Part shown: positions 1-7,448 of the stretch, in pieces
Position numbering within the stretch: the first letter of the stretch is position 1
Layout: every line of letters begins with the position of its first letter
NCBI RefSeq assembly: GCF_027922145.1
Contig: NZ_BSFC01000007.1
Span: forward strand, 58,792 to 122,791
Direction: 5' to 3'
Source of the DNA: Novosphingobium resinovorum
Lineage (GTDB): Bacteria > Pseudomonadota > Alphaproteobacteria > Sphingomonadales > Sphingomonadaceae
Length of the DNA: 64,000 nt
The notes under the pieces: model-generated
What the model saw: only the letters and a program-made list of their open reading frames with translations
Database searches by the model: none
What the model was told of the DNA's origin: nothing
Position numbers and translations under genes: made by a program

Positions 1-1
1 C

Positions 2-355
2 TACCGGTTCAGCCCCGAACTCCACCAGCGCCGCAAGCGGTTCCGCAAGCTGATCCGCACTTCGCTGGGATTGCGGCGCACGCTGTTCCTGACCTACCAG
101 CCGGAACTGAACTTCGGCCATCCCTGTGGGAGCCTGCGCATGGGGACAGACCCCGCCAGATCCGTCGTCGATGCCGACTGCCGCGTCCACGGCATCCGCA
201 ACCTGTGGGTAGCCGATGCCTCGTTCATGCCCACCTCGATGGGCGTCAATCCCAGCCTGACGATCGCCGCCAACGCGCTGAGGGTCGGCGACGCAATCTT
301 GGCGGCTCCGAAGGCATCGCGCCATGAGCCTCTAGCCGTGAGCGTCCTGTCATGA
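2..355 (+). CDS. GMC-family FAD oxidoreductase, C-terminal part (cut by window start)
   Basis: Only the last 117 or so residues are present; the frame is open to the window edge, so the start lies upstream. The visible part carries the C-terminal GMC signature: a GHPCGSLRMGTDP stretch, then LWVADASFMPTSMGVNPSLT with the catalytic-region Asn-Pro and the 'N-P-x-x-T-x-x-A' tail that closes the FAD site. GMC enzymes oxidise alcohols or sugars with FAD; the substrate cannot be read from this fragment. The stop codon overlaps the ATG of the next gene (ATGA), so the two are probably co-translated and may act on the same substrate. Confidence 0.85.
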   Translation, partial: YRFSPELHQRRKRFRKLIRTSLGLRRTLFLTYQPELNFGHPCGSLRMGTDPARSVVDADCRVHGIRNLWVADASFMPTSMGVNPSLTIAANALRVGDAILAAPKASRHEPLAVSVLS

Positions 356-1122
356 GCGGGGCCGCAAAGCTGGCGATGGTCACCGGCGCGGGCAAGGGTT
401 TGGGCCGCGCGCTGGCGCTGGAACTCGTCGCGCGCGGCTGCACCGTCGCCGGTCTCGGCCGCGACGAGACCGACCTGTCGGCCACCTCGAAGCTGTGCCC
501 GGTCGCCGGGGCATTCCACCCCATCGCCTGCGACGTGTCGGACTACGAAGCCCTGCGCGCGGCCTTCGCCACGATCCGCCGCCTCGGCCCGGTCGCGATC
601 CTCATCAACAACGCCGCCGCCTACCCGCGCCGCGACTTCCTCGACGAGACGCCCGAAAGCTTCATGCAGACCATGGCGATAAACCTGGGCGGCATGGTCG
701 CCTGCAGCCGCCTGGCGCTGGAGGACATGGTGAACCGGGGCAGCGGCCGCATCGTCAACGTCACCAGCTTCGCCGACCTCGCCCCGATCGCCGCAAGCAG
801 CGCCTATTCCGTATCCAAAGGTGCGGCACGAATCTTCACCCGCGCGCTGGTCGCGGATCTGGAGGGCCGCTTCCCGGAGATCGTCATCAGCGACTGGATC
901 CCCGGCGCCCTGCGGACCGCGATGGGCCTGCCCGACGGCATCCACCCCGCCGACGCCGCCCGCTGGGGCGCGCAACTCGCACTGTCGAGCGATCCTTCGC
1001 TGAACGGCACGCTATGGGAGCGCAACAACGAGGTTCTCGAACAGCAATCGCTCAAGCGCCGAGTTTTCAACCGCCTGATGATGCGCGCGGCGCCCACGCC
1101 GAGGGTACTCAGCGCCGCCTGA
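352..1122 (+). CDS. SDR family NAD(P)-dependent oxidoreductase
   Basis: A 256-residue classical short-chain dehydrogenase. Seen: the nucleotide-binding TGAGKGLGRA near residue 11, the NNAA motif near residue 85, a Ser in the VTSFAD strand, and the catalytic YSVSK (Tyr-x-x-x-Lys) near residue 152. Length fits the family. The start overlaps the stop of the GMC oxidoreductase by four bases, which suggests one operon and a shared oxidative pathway. The substrate is not evident. An intergenic gap of about 200 bases with no recognisable signal follows. Confidence 0.88.
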   Translation: MSGAAKLAMVTGAGKGLGRALALELVARGCTVAGLGRDETDLSATSKLCPVAGAFHPIACDVSDYEALRAAFATIRRLGPVAILINNAAAYPRRDFLDETPESFMQTMAINLGGMVACSRLALEDMVNRGSGRIVNVTSFADLAPIAASSAYSVSKGAARIFTRALVADLEGRFPEIVISDWIPGALRTAMGLPDGIHPADAARWGAQLALSSDPSLNGTLWERNNEVLEQQSLKRRVFNRLMMRAAPTPRVLSAA

Positions 1123-1327
1123 CCTGAACTCGATCCCGTCGTGGATCGACGGTTTCTAAACAAACCGGGGGATATACGCGGCTTCACGGGAGAGGGAGCC
1201 AGAGCCAGTCATTCAACAGCCATTTCTTTGTGCGCGGAAACGCCCGGGTCGGCTATTCCACTTTAGATGTCCATGATTGACCAACAGCGGCTTAGCGACC
1301 TGCAAACGCAGATAGCTGCCATAAAAT

Positions 1328-1345
1328 CATCGGATTTGTCCGATG
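1328..1345. promoter_or_regulatory. ArsR operator, upstream copy
   Basis: Perfect inverted repeat CATCGGA-TTTG-TCCGATG (7-4-7). It shares the ATCGGA half-site with a second dyad 40 bases downstream (1368-1383). It lies just upstream of a TTGACC -35 element and ahead of arsR, where an autoregulatory ArsR site is expected. The assignment to ArsR is inferred from position. Confidence 0.65.
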
Positions 1346-1350
1346 GGTTG

Positions 1351-1383
1351 TTGACCGCCCGAATTGCATCGGATAAATCCGAT
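1351..1383 (+). promoter_or_regulatory. ars operon promoter with overlapping ArsR operator
   Basis: TTGACC at 1351-1356 and TAAATC at 1374-1379 are separated by 17 bases, a good sigma-70 layout. The -10 lies inside the second perfect dyad, ATCGGAT-AA-ATCCGAT, at 1368-1383, so a bound ArsR dimer would block polymerase. The expected transcription start falls almost on the arsR ATG at 1386, and no Shine-Dalgarno is visible between the operator and the start codon. The arsR message is therefore probably leaderless. Confidence 0.6.
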
Positions 1384-1385
1384 AG

Positions 1386-1715
1386 ATGCAAACGGACGCA
1401 GCCCTTTCGATCCTCACCGCCCTCGCGCACCCGACCCGCTTGTCGACCTTCAGGTTGCTAGTCCAGCATGAGCCCGACGGCCTTTCAACTGGGCAACTCG
1501 TCGAAGCAAGCGGTTTAAGCCAGAGCACATTCTCCACCCATTTGGCGGTCCTGGTGAAGGCCGGGTTGGTCGTTCCCGAAAAGCGCGGACGCCAGCAGAT
1601 CCAGCGTGTCAGCATCGACGCGTTGCGCGGTCTTATACTGTTTCTCGCAAAGGACTGCTGCGGTGGTCGCGCCGATCTGTGCGAGCCGCTGCTAGCCGAA
1701 CTCACGTGCTGCTGA
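1386..1715 (+). CDS. arsR: ArsR-family arsenic-responsive repressor
   Basis: A 109-residue winged-helix repressor. The N-terminus (ALSILTALAHPTRL) and the recognition helix around residues 42-58 are typical of ArsR. The usual CxC metal motif in the recognition region is absent; instead Cys91, Cys92 and Cys99 lie in the C-terminal helix, like the Cys95/96/102 As(III) site known from the Acidithiobacillus ferrooxidans ArsR, and a CC pair ends the protein. It starts the arsR-arsC-aquaporin-arsH operon and probably represses it from the two upstream dyads. The ATG sits two bases after the second operator. Confidence 0.9.
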   Translation: MQTDAALSILTALAHPTRLSTFRLLVQHEPDGLSTGQLVEASGLSQSTFSTHLAVLVKAGLVVPEKRGRQQIQRVSIDALRGLILFLAKDCCGGRADLCEPLLAELTCC

Positions 1716-1726
1716 AGGATCACCCC

Positions 1727-2158
1727 GTGACCGACATAATCATCTACCACAACCCCACTTGCGGGACGTCACGCAACACGCTCGCCCTCATCCGGAACTC
1801 CGGTGTCGAGCCTCACATCGTCGAGTATTTGAAGACGCCTCCGGTCCGCGCATTACTTGTCGATATGATCGACCGCGCCGGCATGACCCCCCGCGACCTG
1901 CTGCGCGAGAAGGGCACCCCCTTTGCCGACCTCGGACTCGCCGATCCGGCACTGTCCGACACGGCACTTATCGACGCGATGATGGAGCACCCTATCCTCA
2001 TCAACCGGCCGCTGGTGGTGACGCCGCTGGGTGTGAAAATGTGTCGCCCGTCCGAAGCCGTGCTGGACATCCTGCCCGATGCGCAGCGCGGCGCCTTTGC
2101 CAAGGAGGGCGGCGAGCAGGTCGTAGACGCGGCCGGCAATCGCATCCACCCTCAGTGA
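1727..2158 (+). CDS. arsC: Arsenate reductase, glutaredoxin-coupled ArsC
   Basis: Reduces arsenate to arsenite with glutathione and glutaredoxin in the cytoplasm. The start is a GTG 11 bases after the arsR stop, giving 143 residues, the E. coli ArsC length. The active-site motif is intact: His8, Cys12 and Arg16 in YHNPTCGTSR. The conserved HPILINRP and VVTPLGVKMCRPSE segments with the substrate-binding arginines are also present. The stop overlaps the GTG start of the following aquaporin, so the operon is tightly coupled. Confidence 0.93.
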   Translation: MTDIIIYHNPTCGTSRNTLALIRNSGVEPHIVEYLKTPPVRALLVDMIDRAGMTPRDLLREKGTPFADLGLADPALSDTALIDAMMEHPILINRPLVVTPLGVKMCRPSEAVLDILPDAQRGAFAKEGGEQVVDAAGNRIHPQ

Positions 2159-2757
2159 ACTACCGCGCCATCCTTGCCGAGGCGTTGGGCAGCCTACTAT
2201 TGTTCGCGAACGTCGTCGGTTCGGGGATCATGGCGGAGCGTCTCGCTGACGGGAACGAGGCCATCGCGCTGTTGGGCAACACGCTGGCGACCGGCGCGAT
2301 CCTGTTCGTGCTGATCACGATGCTCGGGCCGGTGTCGGGCGCCCACATGAACCCGGTCGTCACACTGGTCATGCGTCTTCGCGGTCAGATCCGTACCGAT
2401 GCGGCGCTGGCCTATGGCGCGGCCCAGCTAGCGGGCGGCATCATGGGCGTGTGGCTGGCGCACCTTATGTTCGATGTGCCGGTGCTCCAGCTTTCCGATA
2501 AAGTGCGCTACGGTCTTGGCCAATGGGCAGGCGAGGCAGTAGCCACCTTCGGTTTAATCCTGACGATCGCAGGGACGGTACGGCTGCGCCCGGACAGCGT
2601 GCCCGTCAGCGTCGCCCGATCGCTGAGCGATAGCTTCGCAGGGATCGCCCCGTCCTGCGTGCCAGCCTTCATCGCCGCGCAGATCATCGGCGGGCTCGCT
2701 GCCCATATTGCCAGCGGGATCATCTTCCCGGCATCACTACAGAAGGAACCTGCATGA
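2155..2757 (+). CDS. Aquaporin-like arsenic channel with internal deletion
   Basis: A MIP-family membrane protein in the position that AqpS holds in the Sinorhizobium meliloti ars operon. The start is a GTG overlapping the arsC stop; 200 residues, against roughly 230 for this family. The first NPA loop reads GAHMNPV, so Ala is replaced by Val. Where the family has a membrane segment ending in the second NPA box, this protein runs directly from a VPVSV segment into [11 protein letters not shown]. About 23 residues, the fifth membrane helix region and the second NPA, seem to be missing in frame. The comparison is from memory of the family. It may be a dead or remodelled channel. Confidence 0.8.
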   Translation: MNYRAILAEALGSLLLFANVVGSGIMAERLADGNEAIALLGNTLATGAILFVLITMLGPVSGAHMNPVVTLVMRLRGQIRTDAALAYGAAQLAGGIMGVWLAHLMFDVPVLQLSDKVRYGLGQWAGEAVATFGLILTIAGTVRLRPDSVPVSVARSLSDSFAGIAPSCVPAFIAAQIIGGLAAHIASGIIFPASLQKEPA

Positions 2758-3503
2758 GCCGCGTCCGCGCCCTGCCTGACCCGGACAATCTTCCGGCTCT
2801 CGATCCCGCCTATGCCATCGCGCGTCCGGCGCTCGGTCTTGGTAACGACCGGCCCCCGCCACGTATCCTGCTGCTCTACGGCTCGCTGCGGGAACGATCC
2901 TTCTCGCGGTTAGCGGTCGAGGAGGCAGCGCGGCTGCTCCGGTTCTTCGGTGCAGAGACGCGCATCTTCGATCCATCCGACCTGCCGCTACCTGACCAGG
3001 TGGCGGGAGACGACCACCCTGCCGTCCATGAACTGCGCGAACTGTCGATGTGGTCAGAGGGACAGGTGTGGTGCAGCCCCGAGCGGCACGGCCAGATCAG
3101 CGGCATCATGAAGACGCAGATCGACCATCTGCCACTGGAGATGAAGGGCATGCGCCCCACGCAGGGGCGCACCCTCGCCGTGATGCAGGTGTCCGGTGGT
3201 TCGCAGTCGTTCAATGCCGTCAACACGCTGCGCCTTCTCGGGCGATGGATGCGCATGTTCACGATCCCCAACCAGTCGTCGGTCGCCATGGCCTACAAGG
3301 AGTTCGACGAGACGGGGCGCATGAAGCCATCCAGCTATTATGACAGGATCGTCGACGTGATGGAGGAACTGGTGCGGATCACCGTGCTGACGCGCCCGCA
3401 CGCGATCCAGCTGGTCGACCGTTATTCGGAGCGGAAGTCTATGAGGACAAAGGTTGATCCTTCAGCCACCCGTGCCAATGCAGCGCTGGGCGACAGCGAC
3501 TGA
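2754..3503 (+). CDS. arsH: ArsH, NADPH-dependent FMN reductase / organoarsenical oxidase
   Basis: A 249-residue flavodoxin-fold protein. The FMN-binding phosphate loop reads [11 protein letters not shown] near residue 42, and the ArsH-specific segments [14 protein letters not shown] ([13 protein letters not shown]), [14 protein letters not shown] and [14 protein letters not shown] are present. Known ArsH proteins use NADPH and FMN to oxidise trivalent methylarsenicals to less toxic pentavalent forms. The ATG overlaps the aquaporin stop by four bases. It is the last gene of the operon; no ArsB or Acr3 efflux pump follows. Confidence 0.93.
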   Translation: MSRVRALPDPDNLPALDPAYAIARPALGLGNDRPPPRILLLYGSLRERSFSRLAVEEAARLLRFFGAETRIFDPSDLPLPDQVAGDDHPAVHELRELSMWSEGQVWCSPERHGQISGIMKTQIDHLPLEMKGMRPTQGRTLAVMQVSGGSQSFNAVNTLRLLGRWMRMFTIPNQSSVAMAYKEFDETGRMKPSSYYDRIVDVMEELVRITVLTRPHAIQLVDRYSERKSMRTKVDPSATRANAALGDSD

Positions 3504-3517
3504 ACGCTTCGGGCACC

Positions 3518-3922
3518 TCAGGCTGGAGGAACAGGACCAAGTGCTTCGATGATGCGGCAGTCAGCAACGATGCCGCCATCGCAGGAATCGATCACCGCCT
3601 TAAGCTCTTTGCGAAGGGCGGTAAGGTCGGCCAGTTTGCGATCCACTTCCAGCAGGTGCTCCCTGGCGATCCGATCGATACCGGCGCAATCGCCGCTGCG
3701 ATCGCCCGAAATGCCCAGCAGCGCGCGAACCTGATCGAGCGAAAACCCAAGGTCGCGGGCACGGCGGATGAAGGAAAGGCGGCCAAGTTCGGCCTGCCCA
3801 TAGTCCCGGTAGTTGCTCGTCGTCCGCGCTGGCTTGGGTAGCAGGCCGATCTTCTCATAATATCGGATCGTCTCGATCTTGGTGGCCGTCGCCTTGCCCA
3901 TATCGCCAATCGTGAATGCCAT
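3518..3922 (-). CDS. MerR-family heavy-metal-responsive activator (ZntR/CadR/PbrR-like)
   Basis: A 134-residue MerR-type regulator. The start is the ATG at 3922, chosen because MAFTIGDM is the family N-terminus; a longer reading would run into the adjacent promoter. The HTH with KIETIRYYEKIGLLP is classical. Cys79, Cys114 and Cys122 match the metal-ligand pattern of ZntR and CadR-type sensors (Zn, Cd or Pb). It is divergent from the CDF exporter, and a 19-bp-spacer promoter with an 8-3-8 dyad sits between them. A second identical promoter layout precedes the TonB receptor at 6576. The exact metal is unknown. Confidence 0.88.
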   Translation of the reverse strand: MAFTIGDMGKATATKIETIRYYEKIGLLPKPARTTSNYRDYGQAELGRLSFIRRARDLGFSLDQVRALLGISGDRSGDCAGIDRIAREHLLEVDRKLADLTALRKELKAVIDSCDGGIVADCRIIEALGPVPPA

Positions 3923-3926
3923 GCCC

Positions 3927-3957
3927 TTGACCCTGTAGTCGCTACAGGGCCTATATA
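3927..3957 (+). promoter_or_regulatory. MerR-type promoter/operator for the CDF exporter
   Basis: TTGACC (3927-3932) and TATATA (3952-3957) are 19 bp apart, the over-long spacing typical of MerR-activated promoters. The spacer holds the perfect dyad CCCTGTAG-TCG-CTACAGGG (3931-3949). The promoter points at the cation exporter starting at 3987 and lies directly upstream of the divergent MerR gene. Confidence 0.85.
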
Positions 3958-3986
3958 GCCCGTCATCACCGAAACAGGAGATGCAT

Positions 3987-4643
3987 ATGGCCGGCGGATG
4001 CTGCGGCGGATCACAGAACGATACGGAAAAGCTGAGAGACGCTGCGTGGCGGCGCGTGCTGTGGATTGCGCTTGCCGTCAACGCGCTCATGTTCGGCGTG
4101 GAGATCGTCGCCGGGGTCACTGCCGGGTCCGCATCGCTCAAGGCCGATGCGCTCGACTTCCTGGGTGACGCAGCCAATTATGCGATCAGCCTCGGCGTCG
4201 CGGGCATGGCGCTGGCGTGGCGAGCGCGGGCCGCGATGACCAAAGGTGTGTCGATCCTGCTGTTTGGCCTCTGGGTCCTTGGCAACAGCATCTGGATGGC
4301 GGCGCAGGGCGTCGTTCCTGCCGCAGAGACCATGGGTATCGTGGGCGTGATCGCGCTCGTCGCCAACCTTGCCTGTGCCACGATGCTATGGCGCCACCGG
4401 GAGGGTGACGCCAACAGGCGCTCCGTATGGATCTGCTCGCGCAACGACGCGATCGGCAATATCGCCGTGGTCGCTGCCGGCCTCGGCGTGTTCGGCACCG
4501 GCACGGGCTGGCCGGACATCGCGGTCGCGGCGATCATGGCCATACTGGCGCTGTCAGGCGGATGGCAGATCATCCGCCAGGCTCGGGATGAACTAAGGGG
4601 AGCACCTATTCTCCGCCGAAGCGAATCCGCACCCCTCCGTTAA
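3987..4643 (+). CDS. Cation diffusion facilitator family metal exporter
   Basis: A 218-residue membrane protein. I chose the ATG at 3987 over the one at 3981 because AGGAG at 3976-3980 is six bases before it. Asp54, Asp57 and Asp61 in the KADALDFLGDAANY helix are the CDF metal-site acidic residues; SRNDAIGNIAVV later provides a second acidic position. About six hydrophobic helices are visible. A Cys pair (MAGGCC) sits at the N-terminus, and no long His-rich or cytoplasmic C-terminal domain is seen. It is probably induced by the divergent MerR regulator. Its 3' end overlaps the convergent TonB receptor by 38 bases. Confidence 0.85.
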   Translation: MAGGCCGGSQNDTEKLRDAAWRRVLWIALAVNALMFGVEIVAGVTAGSASLKADALDFLGDAANYAISLGVAGMALAWRARAAMTKGVSILLFGLWVLGNSIWMAAQGVVPAAETMGIVGVIALVANLACATMLWRHREGDANRRSVWICSRNDAIGNIAVVAAGLGVFGTGTGWPDIAVAAIMAILALSGGWQIIRQARDELRGAPILRRSESAPLR

Positions 4644-6576
4644 GGACGAAACCATCGGTCGGTGCCCAGGCATCGACCGTCCACGCACCCGTGGCCGCCC
4701 GGCGCGGCAGAAGCAGCGGATCGTATTTCGTCTGCCGCACATCGAGCAGGTTTTCGGCATTGAGGAACAGGCTCATCTTGCCCAGTATCAGTTCGCCCAT
4801 GGCGCCCAGTTGGACATAGGGCCTGCTGCGCGTCCGATACGGATTGTCGTCCAGCGACTGACGCCCGGTATAGTAGGCCTCGATCCCGAAGCGGCCGCGC
4901 CCTTCCTGCTCCCACATGCCGACGAAGCCCGCGCTGTCTCGCGGCGTCAATGGCAGCAAACGGCGGCCGGGTCCGTTGGGATCCGGTTCGCGCGCGGCGA
5001 CATGGACGTAGCTGCCGGTCAGCGACAATGCCCGCCAGCGATAGCGCAGCAGCACTTCGGCGCCGCGCGTCCGCGTGACGCTATCGGCGTTGACCAGCGT
5101 GACATGCTCGGCATCCACCGCCTGCAATTGCTGGGCATGGTCGATGTTGGAAGCGAACAGGCTGAGGTTCGCTTCCAACGGCCCGTTGGCGTAGCCGAAA
5201 TCGACCGAGCCACTGTCGGCGATCTCCGCCTTGAGCTTTCCATAGGGCTGCAGCCGCGCGAGGCCATTGGCCTCCGTTTCTTCGACAAACGGTGTCGGCG
5301 CATAGAAGCCGCGGCCCAATGAAGCGCGGATAGTCCAGGGACCGGGCCGATAGAGCGCGGACACACGCGGACTGATATGCGAACCATAGTCACTGTGCGC
5401 ATCCCAGCGCAGGCTGCCTGCCAGCGTCAACCTGTCGGCCAATTCCTGCTCACCCTGCACGAAAAGTGCGGGCACGGTGTAGCTATAGTCGAAGGCTGAG
5501 AATGCTTTGGACCGGAAGTCGTCCAGCTGCACCGCAGCGCCTGCCAGCCATGTCGTCGTGCCCGCCTTGCTGCCGATCGACGCCTCCGCAAATGCCGTGT
5601 GGTGGCGATCATCTTCCACCGTGTCGCCGAAGACATGACGATGGGACTGGGTGACGCCGGAGGCCCGCAGATGCAGCGTACCGATGCCTTCCAGCGGCGT
5701 CTCGGCCGTGAGACCTAGATCATACCGTCGGCTGCGCAGCGTCTGAGCAAATGGCGATCCGTCCGGAGCCTTCGCGCTTGAAATGGTTCCGCCGTCGCGT
5801 TGCTCTGCCATCGCGCCGAAGGTGAGCAAGGCCTTGGTCCCATCGGCAGCGTCGATAAACAGCCGGGGCCGGAATGTGAAGCGCTCGTAACCGGGCATGT
5901 CGGCCCAGCCGTCGTCGTTCAAATCCTGACGACTTTGTCGATCGTAGCCTGCCGTGATCGAGGCGCTGAGCACGCTGCTGAGCGGTGCGGCGACATACCC
6001 CGTCACATCCTGCCCGTCCCGGCTGGTCGCGTTGAGCAGGAGTTCGCCCTGTGGTTCGCTGGTTGGACGGCGTGAAACCAGATTGATGACGCCGCCAAGC
6101 GCCGAGGGTCCGTAGAGCGCCGATGCCGCGCCTTTGATGATCTCGACCTGGCCAAGATCGGTCGGCGGAATTTGCAGCAGGCCGATGGAAGGCGTCTGCC
6201 CGCCGTAGAGCGGCAATCCGTCGGCCAGTATCTGCGTGTAGCGGCCCTTGAGGCCCTGGATGCGGACATTGGCTGCGCCCAGCGCAGGCGATGTGGTCTG
6301 GACGCGAACGCCTGGCGTCTCGCTAACGAGCATGGCGATGTTGCCGGGCCGCATGAGGAGTTTCTCCTCAATCTCCTCGCGATTGATCACATCGACGCGG
6401 ATGGGCTCATCCTGAACACGGCGGCCCGTGCGCGTTGCCTGGACCACAATCTCGGTCTCGGCGTCTTCGGCATGATCGGCGTCGGCCTGCGCGTAGGCTG
6501 GGCTGGCAATCACGATCGCAATGACCAGCACGCTGCCAGTTGGATATGCCCCGCCGCCACGAAACATCAGACTCAT
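4606..6576 (-). CDS. TonB-dependent outer-membrane receptor under MerR-type promoter
   Basis: A 656-residue receptor with a signal peptide ending near ASPAYA-Q, a TonB-box-like EIVVQATR near residue 43, a plug domain (PGVRVQTTSP, RIQGLKGRYTQILADGLPLYGG, EIIKGAASALYGPSALGGVINLVSR) and a beta-barrel to the end (VRIRF plus three residues). It looks like the BtuB/CirA-type branch with a short plug. It is transcribed from a promoter that copies the exporter promoter (6621-6651), so the MerR sensor probably activates it under metal stress. The ligand is unknown; a metal chelate is a guess from this control. Confidence 0.88.
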   Translation of the reverse strand: MSLMFRGGGAYPTGSVLVIAIVIASPAYAQADADHAEDAETEIVVQATRTGRRVQDEPIRVDVINREEIEEKLLMRPGNIAMLVSETPGVRVQTTSPALGAANVRIQGLKGRYTQILADGLPLYGGQTPSIGLLQIPPTDLGQVEIIKGAASALYGPSALGGVINLVSRRPTSEPQGELLLNATSRDGQDVTGYVAAPLSSVLSASITAGYDRQSRQDLNDDGWADMPGYERFTFRPRLFIDAADGTKALLTFGAMAEQRDGGTISSAKAPDGSPFAQTLRSRRYDLGLTAETPLEGIGTLHLRASGVTQSHRHVFGDTVEDDRHHTAFAEASIGSKAGTTTWLAGAAVQLDDFRSKAFSAFDYSYTVPALFVQGEQELADRLTLAGSLRWDAHSDYGSHISPRVSALYRPGPWTIRASLGRGFYAPTPFVEETEANGLARLQPYGKLKAEIADSGSVDFGYANGPLEANLSLFASNIDHAQQLQAVDAEHVTLVNADSVTRTRGAEVLLRYRWRALSLTGSYVHVAAREPDPNGPGRRLLPLTPRDSAGFVGMWEQEGRGRFGIEAYYTGRQSLDDNPYRTRSRPYVQLGAMGELILGKMSLFLNAENLLDVRQTKYDPLLLPRRAATGAWTVDAWAPTDGFVLNGGVRIRFGGE

Positions 6577-6911
6577 ATCGCCCCGTTCCTTTCCGGCATG
6601 AACCGCCGGTTACGGAAGGCTTCATAAGCCCTGTAGCAACTACAGGGTCAAGGGCGACTTTCTGGATCAAAATCGGATGTCGGAACGACAAAGATGGGCG
6701 CGTTGTTGCCGTCCCGCTGTCGACCCTTCTCGGTCGCTCAAAAGCAAGATTTTCATCTCTGGCGGGCGACCGTCCGCTAATCTCAAGGCTTTGCTCGCAA
6801 CTGCCCCTGTTAGGCCTCATCGTGTTCGATGGTCCTGGATTTCGCGGACGACGTGCCTCTGAGTTGTCATATCGAGGCATTACGGGGCGGCCGATTTGGT
6901 TGGAGGTGCGC
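6577..6911. other. Divergent intergenic region between TonB receptor and ECF sigma gene
   Basis: About 335 bases without a supported gene. The left end holds the MerR-type promoter of the receptor (6621-6651). The reading frame of the sigma factor stays open through this stretch, but the translated sequence has no family similarity I recognise and the sigma factor has a good start at 6912. Confidence 0.5.
6621..6651 (-). promoter_or_regulatory. Second MerR-type promoter/operator, for the TonB receptor
   Basis: On the minus strand TTGACC (6651-6646) and TATGAA (6626-6621) are 19 bp apart, with the dyad CCCTGTAG-CAA-CTACAGGG at 6629-6647 between them. The arms are identical to those of the dyad at 3931-3949; only the three central bases differ. 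The same MerR protein (3518-3922) is therefore the likely activator. Confidence 0.85.
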
Positions 6912-7448
6912 GTGCTTTCGTCGACCAGGGGCGCGCCTTACGATATCGCGCAGCAAGACTTTGACTGGTGTGCTGTCCAAGTGGCCGTGCAGCGCTACAT
7001 CCGTGGACGAGGTGCGCGGCATGACATTGCAGACGACATTGCCCAAGAGGTTATAGCAAGGCTGGTTCAACTCACTCGTGAACAGCAGATCGCGAGTGTA
7101 TTCGCGCTGGCGTTTCGCATCGCGGACAACCTGCTGATGGACATGCATCGCCGCGAAAGCCGCCTGTCGGCTGAGATCGATGACGATTGGCGAAGCGATG
7201 AGCCTTCGCTGGATCGCGTGCTAGATTCGCGCCGGGCTATCGACATCTTCGACCGTTGCCTCAAACGCATGCCGCAGTTGCGGCGCGAGGTACTTATGCG
7301 GCGGCGGCTCCATCAGGAAAGCTGCCGCGCCATCGGCGAGGATCTGGGCATCAGCGCCAAGGCGGTGGAGAAGCACATTACACGCGGCATGATCGACCTG
7401 CGCCGTGCGCTCGACCATGCCGGGATCGATCTGGTTGGGCAGGACTGA
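6912..7448 (+). CDS. ECF sigma factor, FecI-like
   Basis: A 178-residue RNA polymerase sigma factor. The start is a GTG at 6912, five bases after GGAGG. Region 2 covers DIADDIAQEVIARL and the following helix; region 4 ends with RRLHQESCRAIGEDLGISAKAVEKHITRG, the helix-turn-helix that reads the -35 element. The stop overlaps the ATG of the FecR-like gene (TGATG), the usual sigma/anti-sigma pairing. With the STN-domain receptor downstream it should form a cell-surface signalling system in which ligand binding outside releases this sigma factor. Confidence 0.9.
   Translation: MLSSTRGAPYDIAQQDFDWCAVQVAVQRYIRGRGARHDIADDIAQEVIARLVQLTREQQIASVFALAFRIADNLLMDMHRRESRLSAEIDDDWRSDEPSLDRVLDSRRAIDIFDRCLKRMPQLRREVLMRRRLHQESCRAIGEDLGISAKAVEKHITRGMIDLRRALDHAGIDLVGQD

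Noticed and set aside
6540..6911. N-terminal extension of the ECF sigma factor
   Set aside because: The frame is open but the extra 124 residues do not resemble sigma factors, and GTG 6912 has a good GGAGG.
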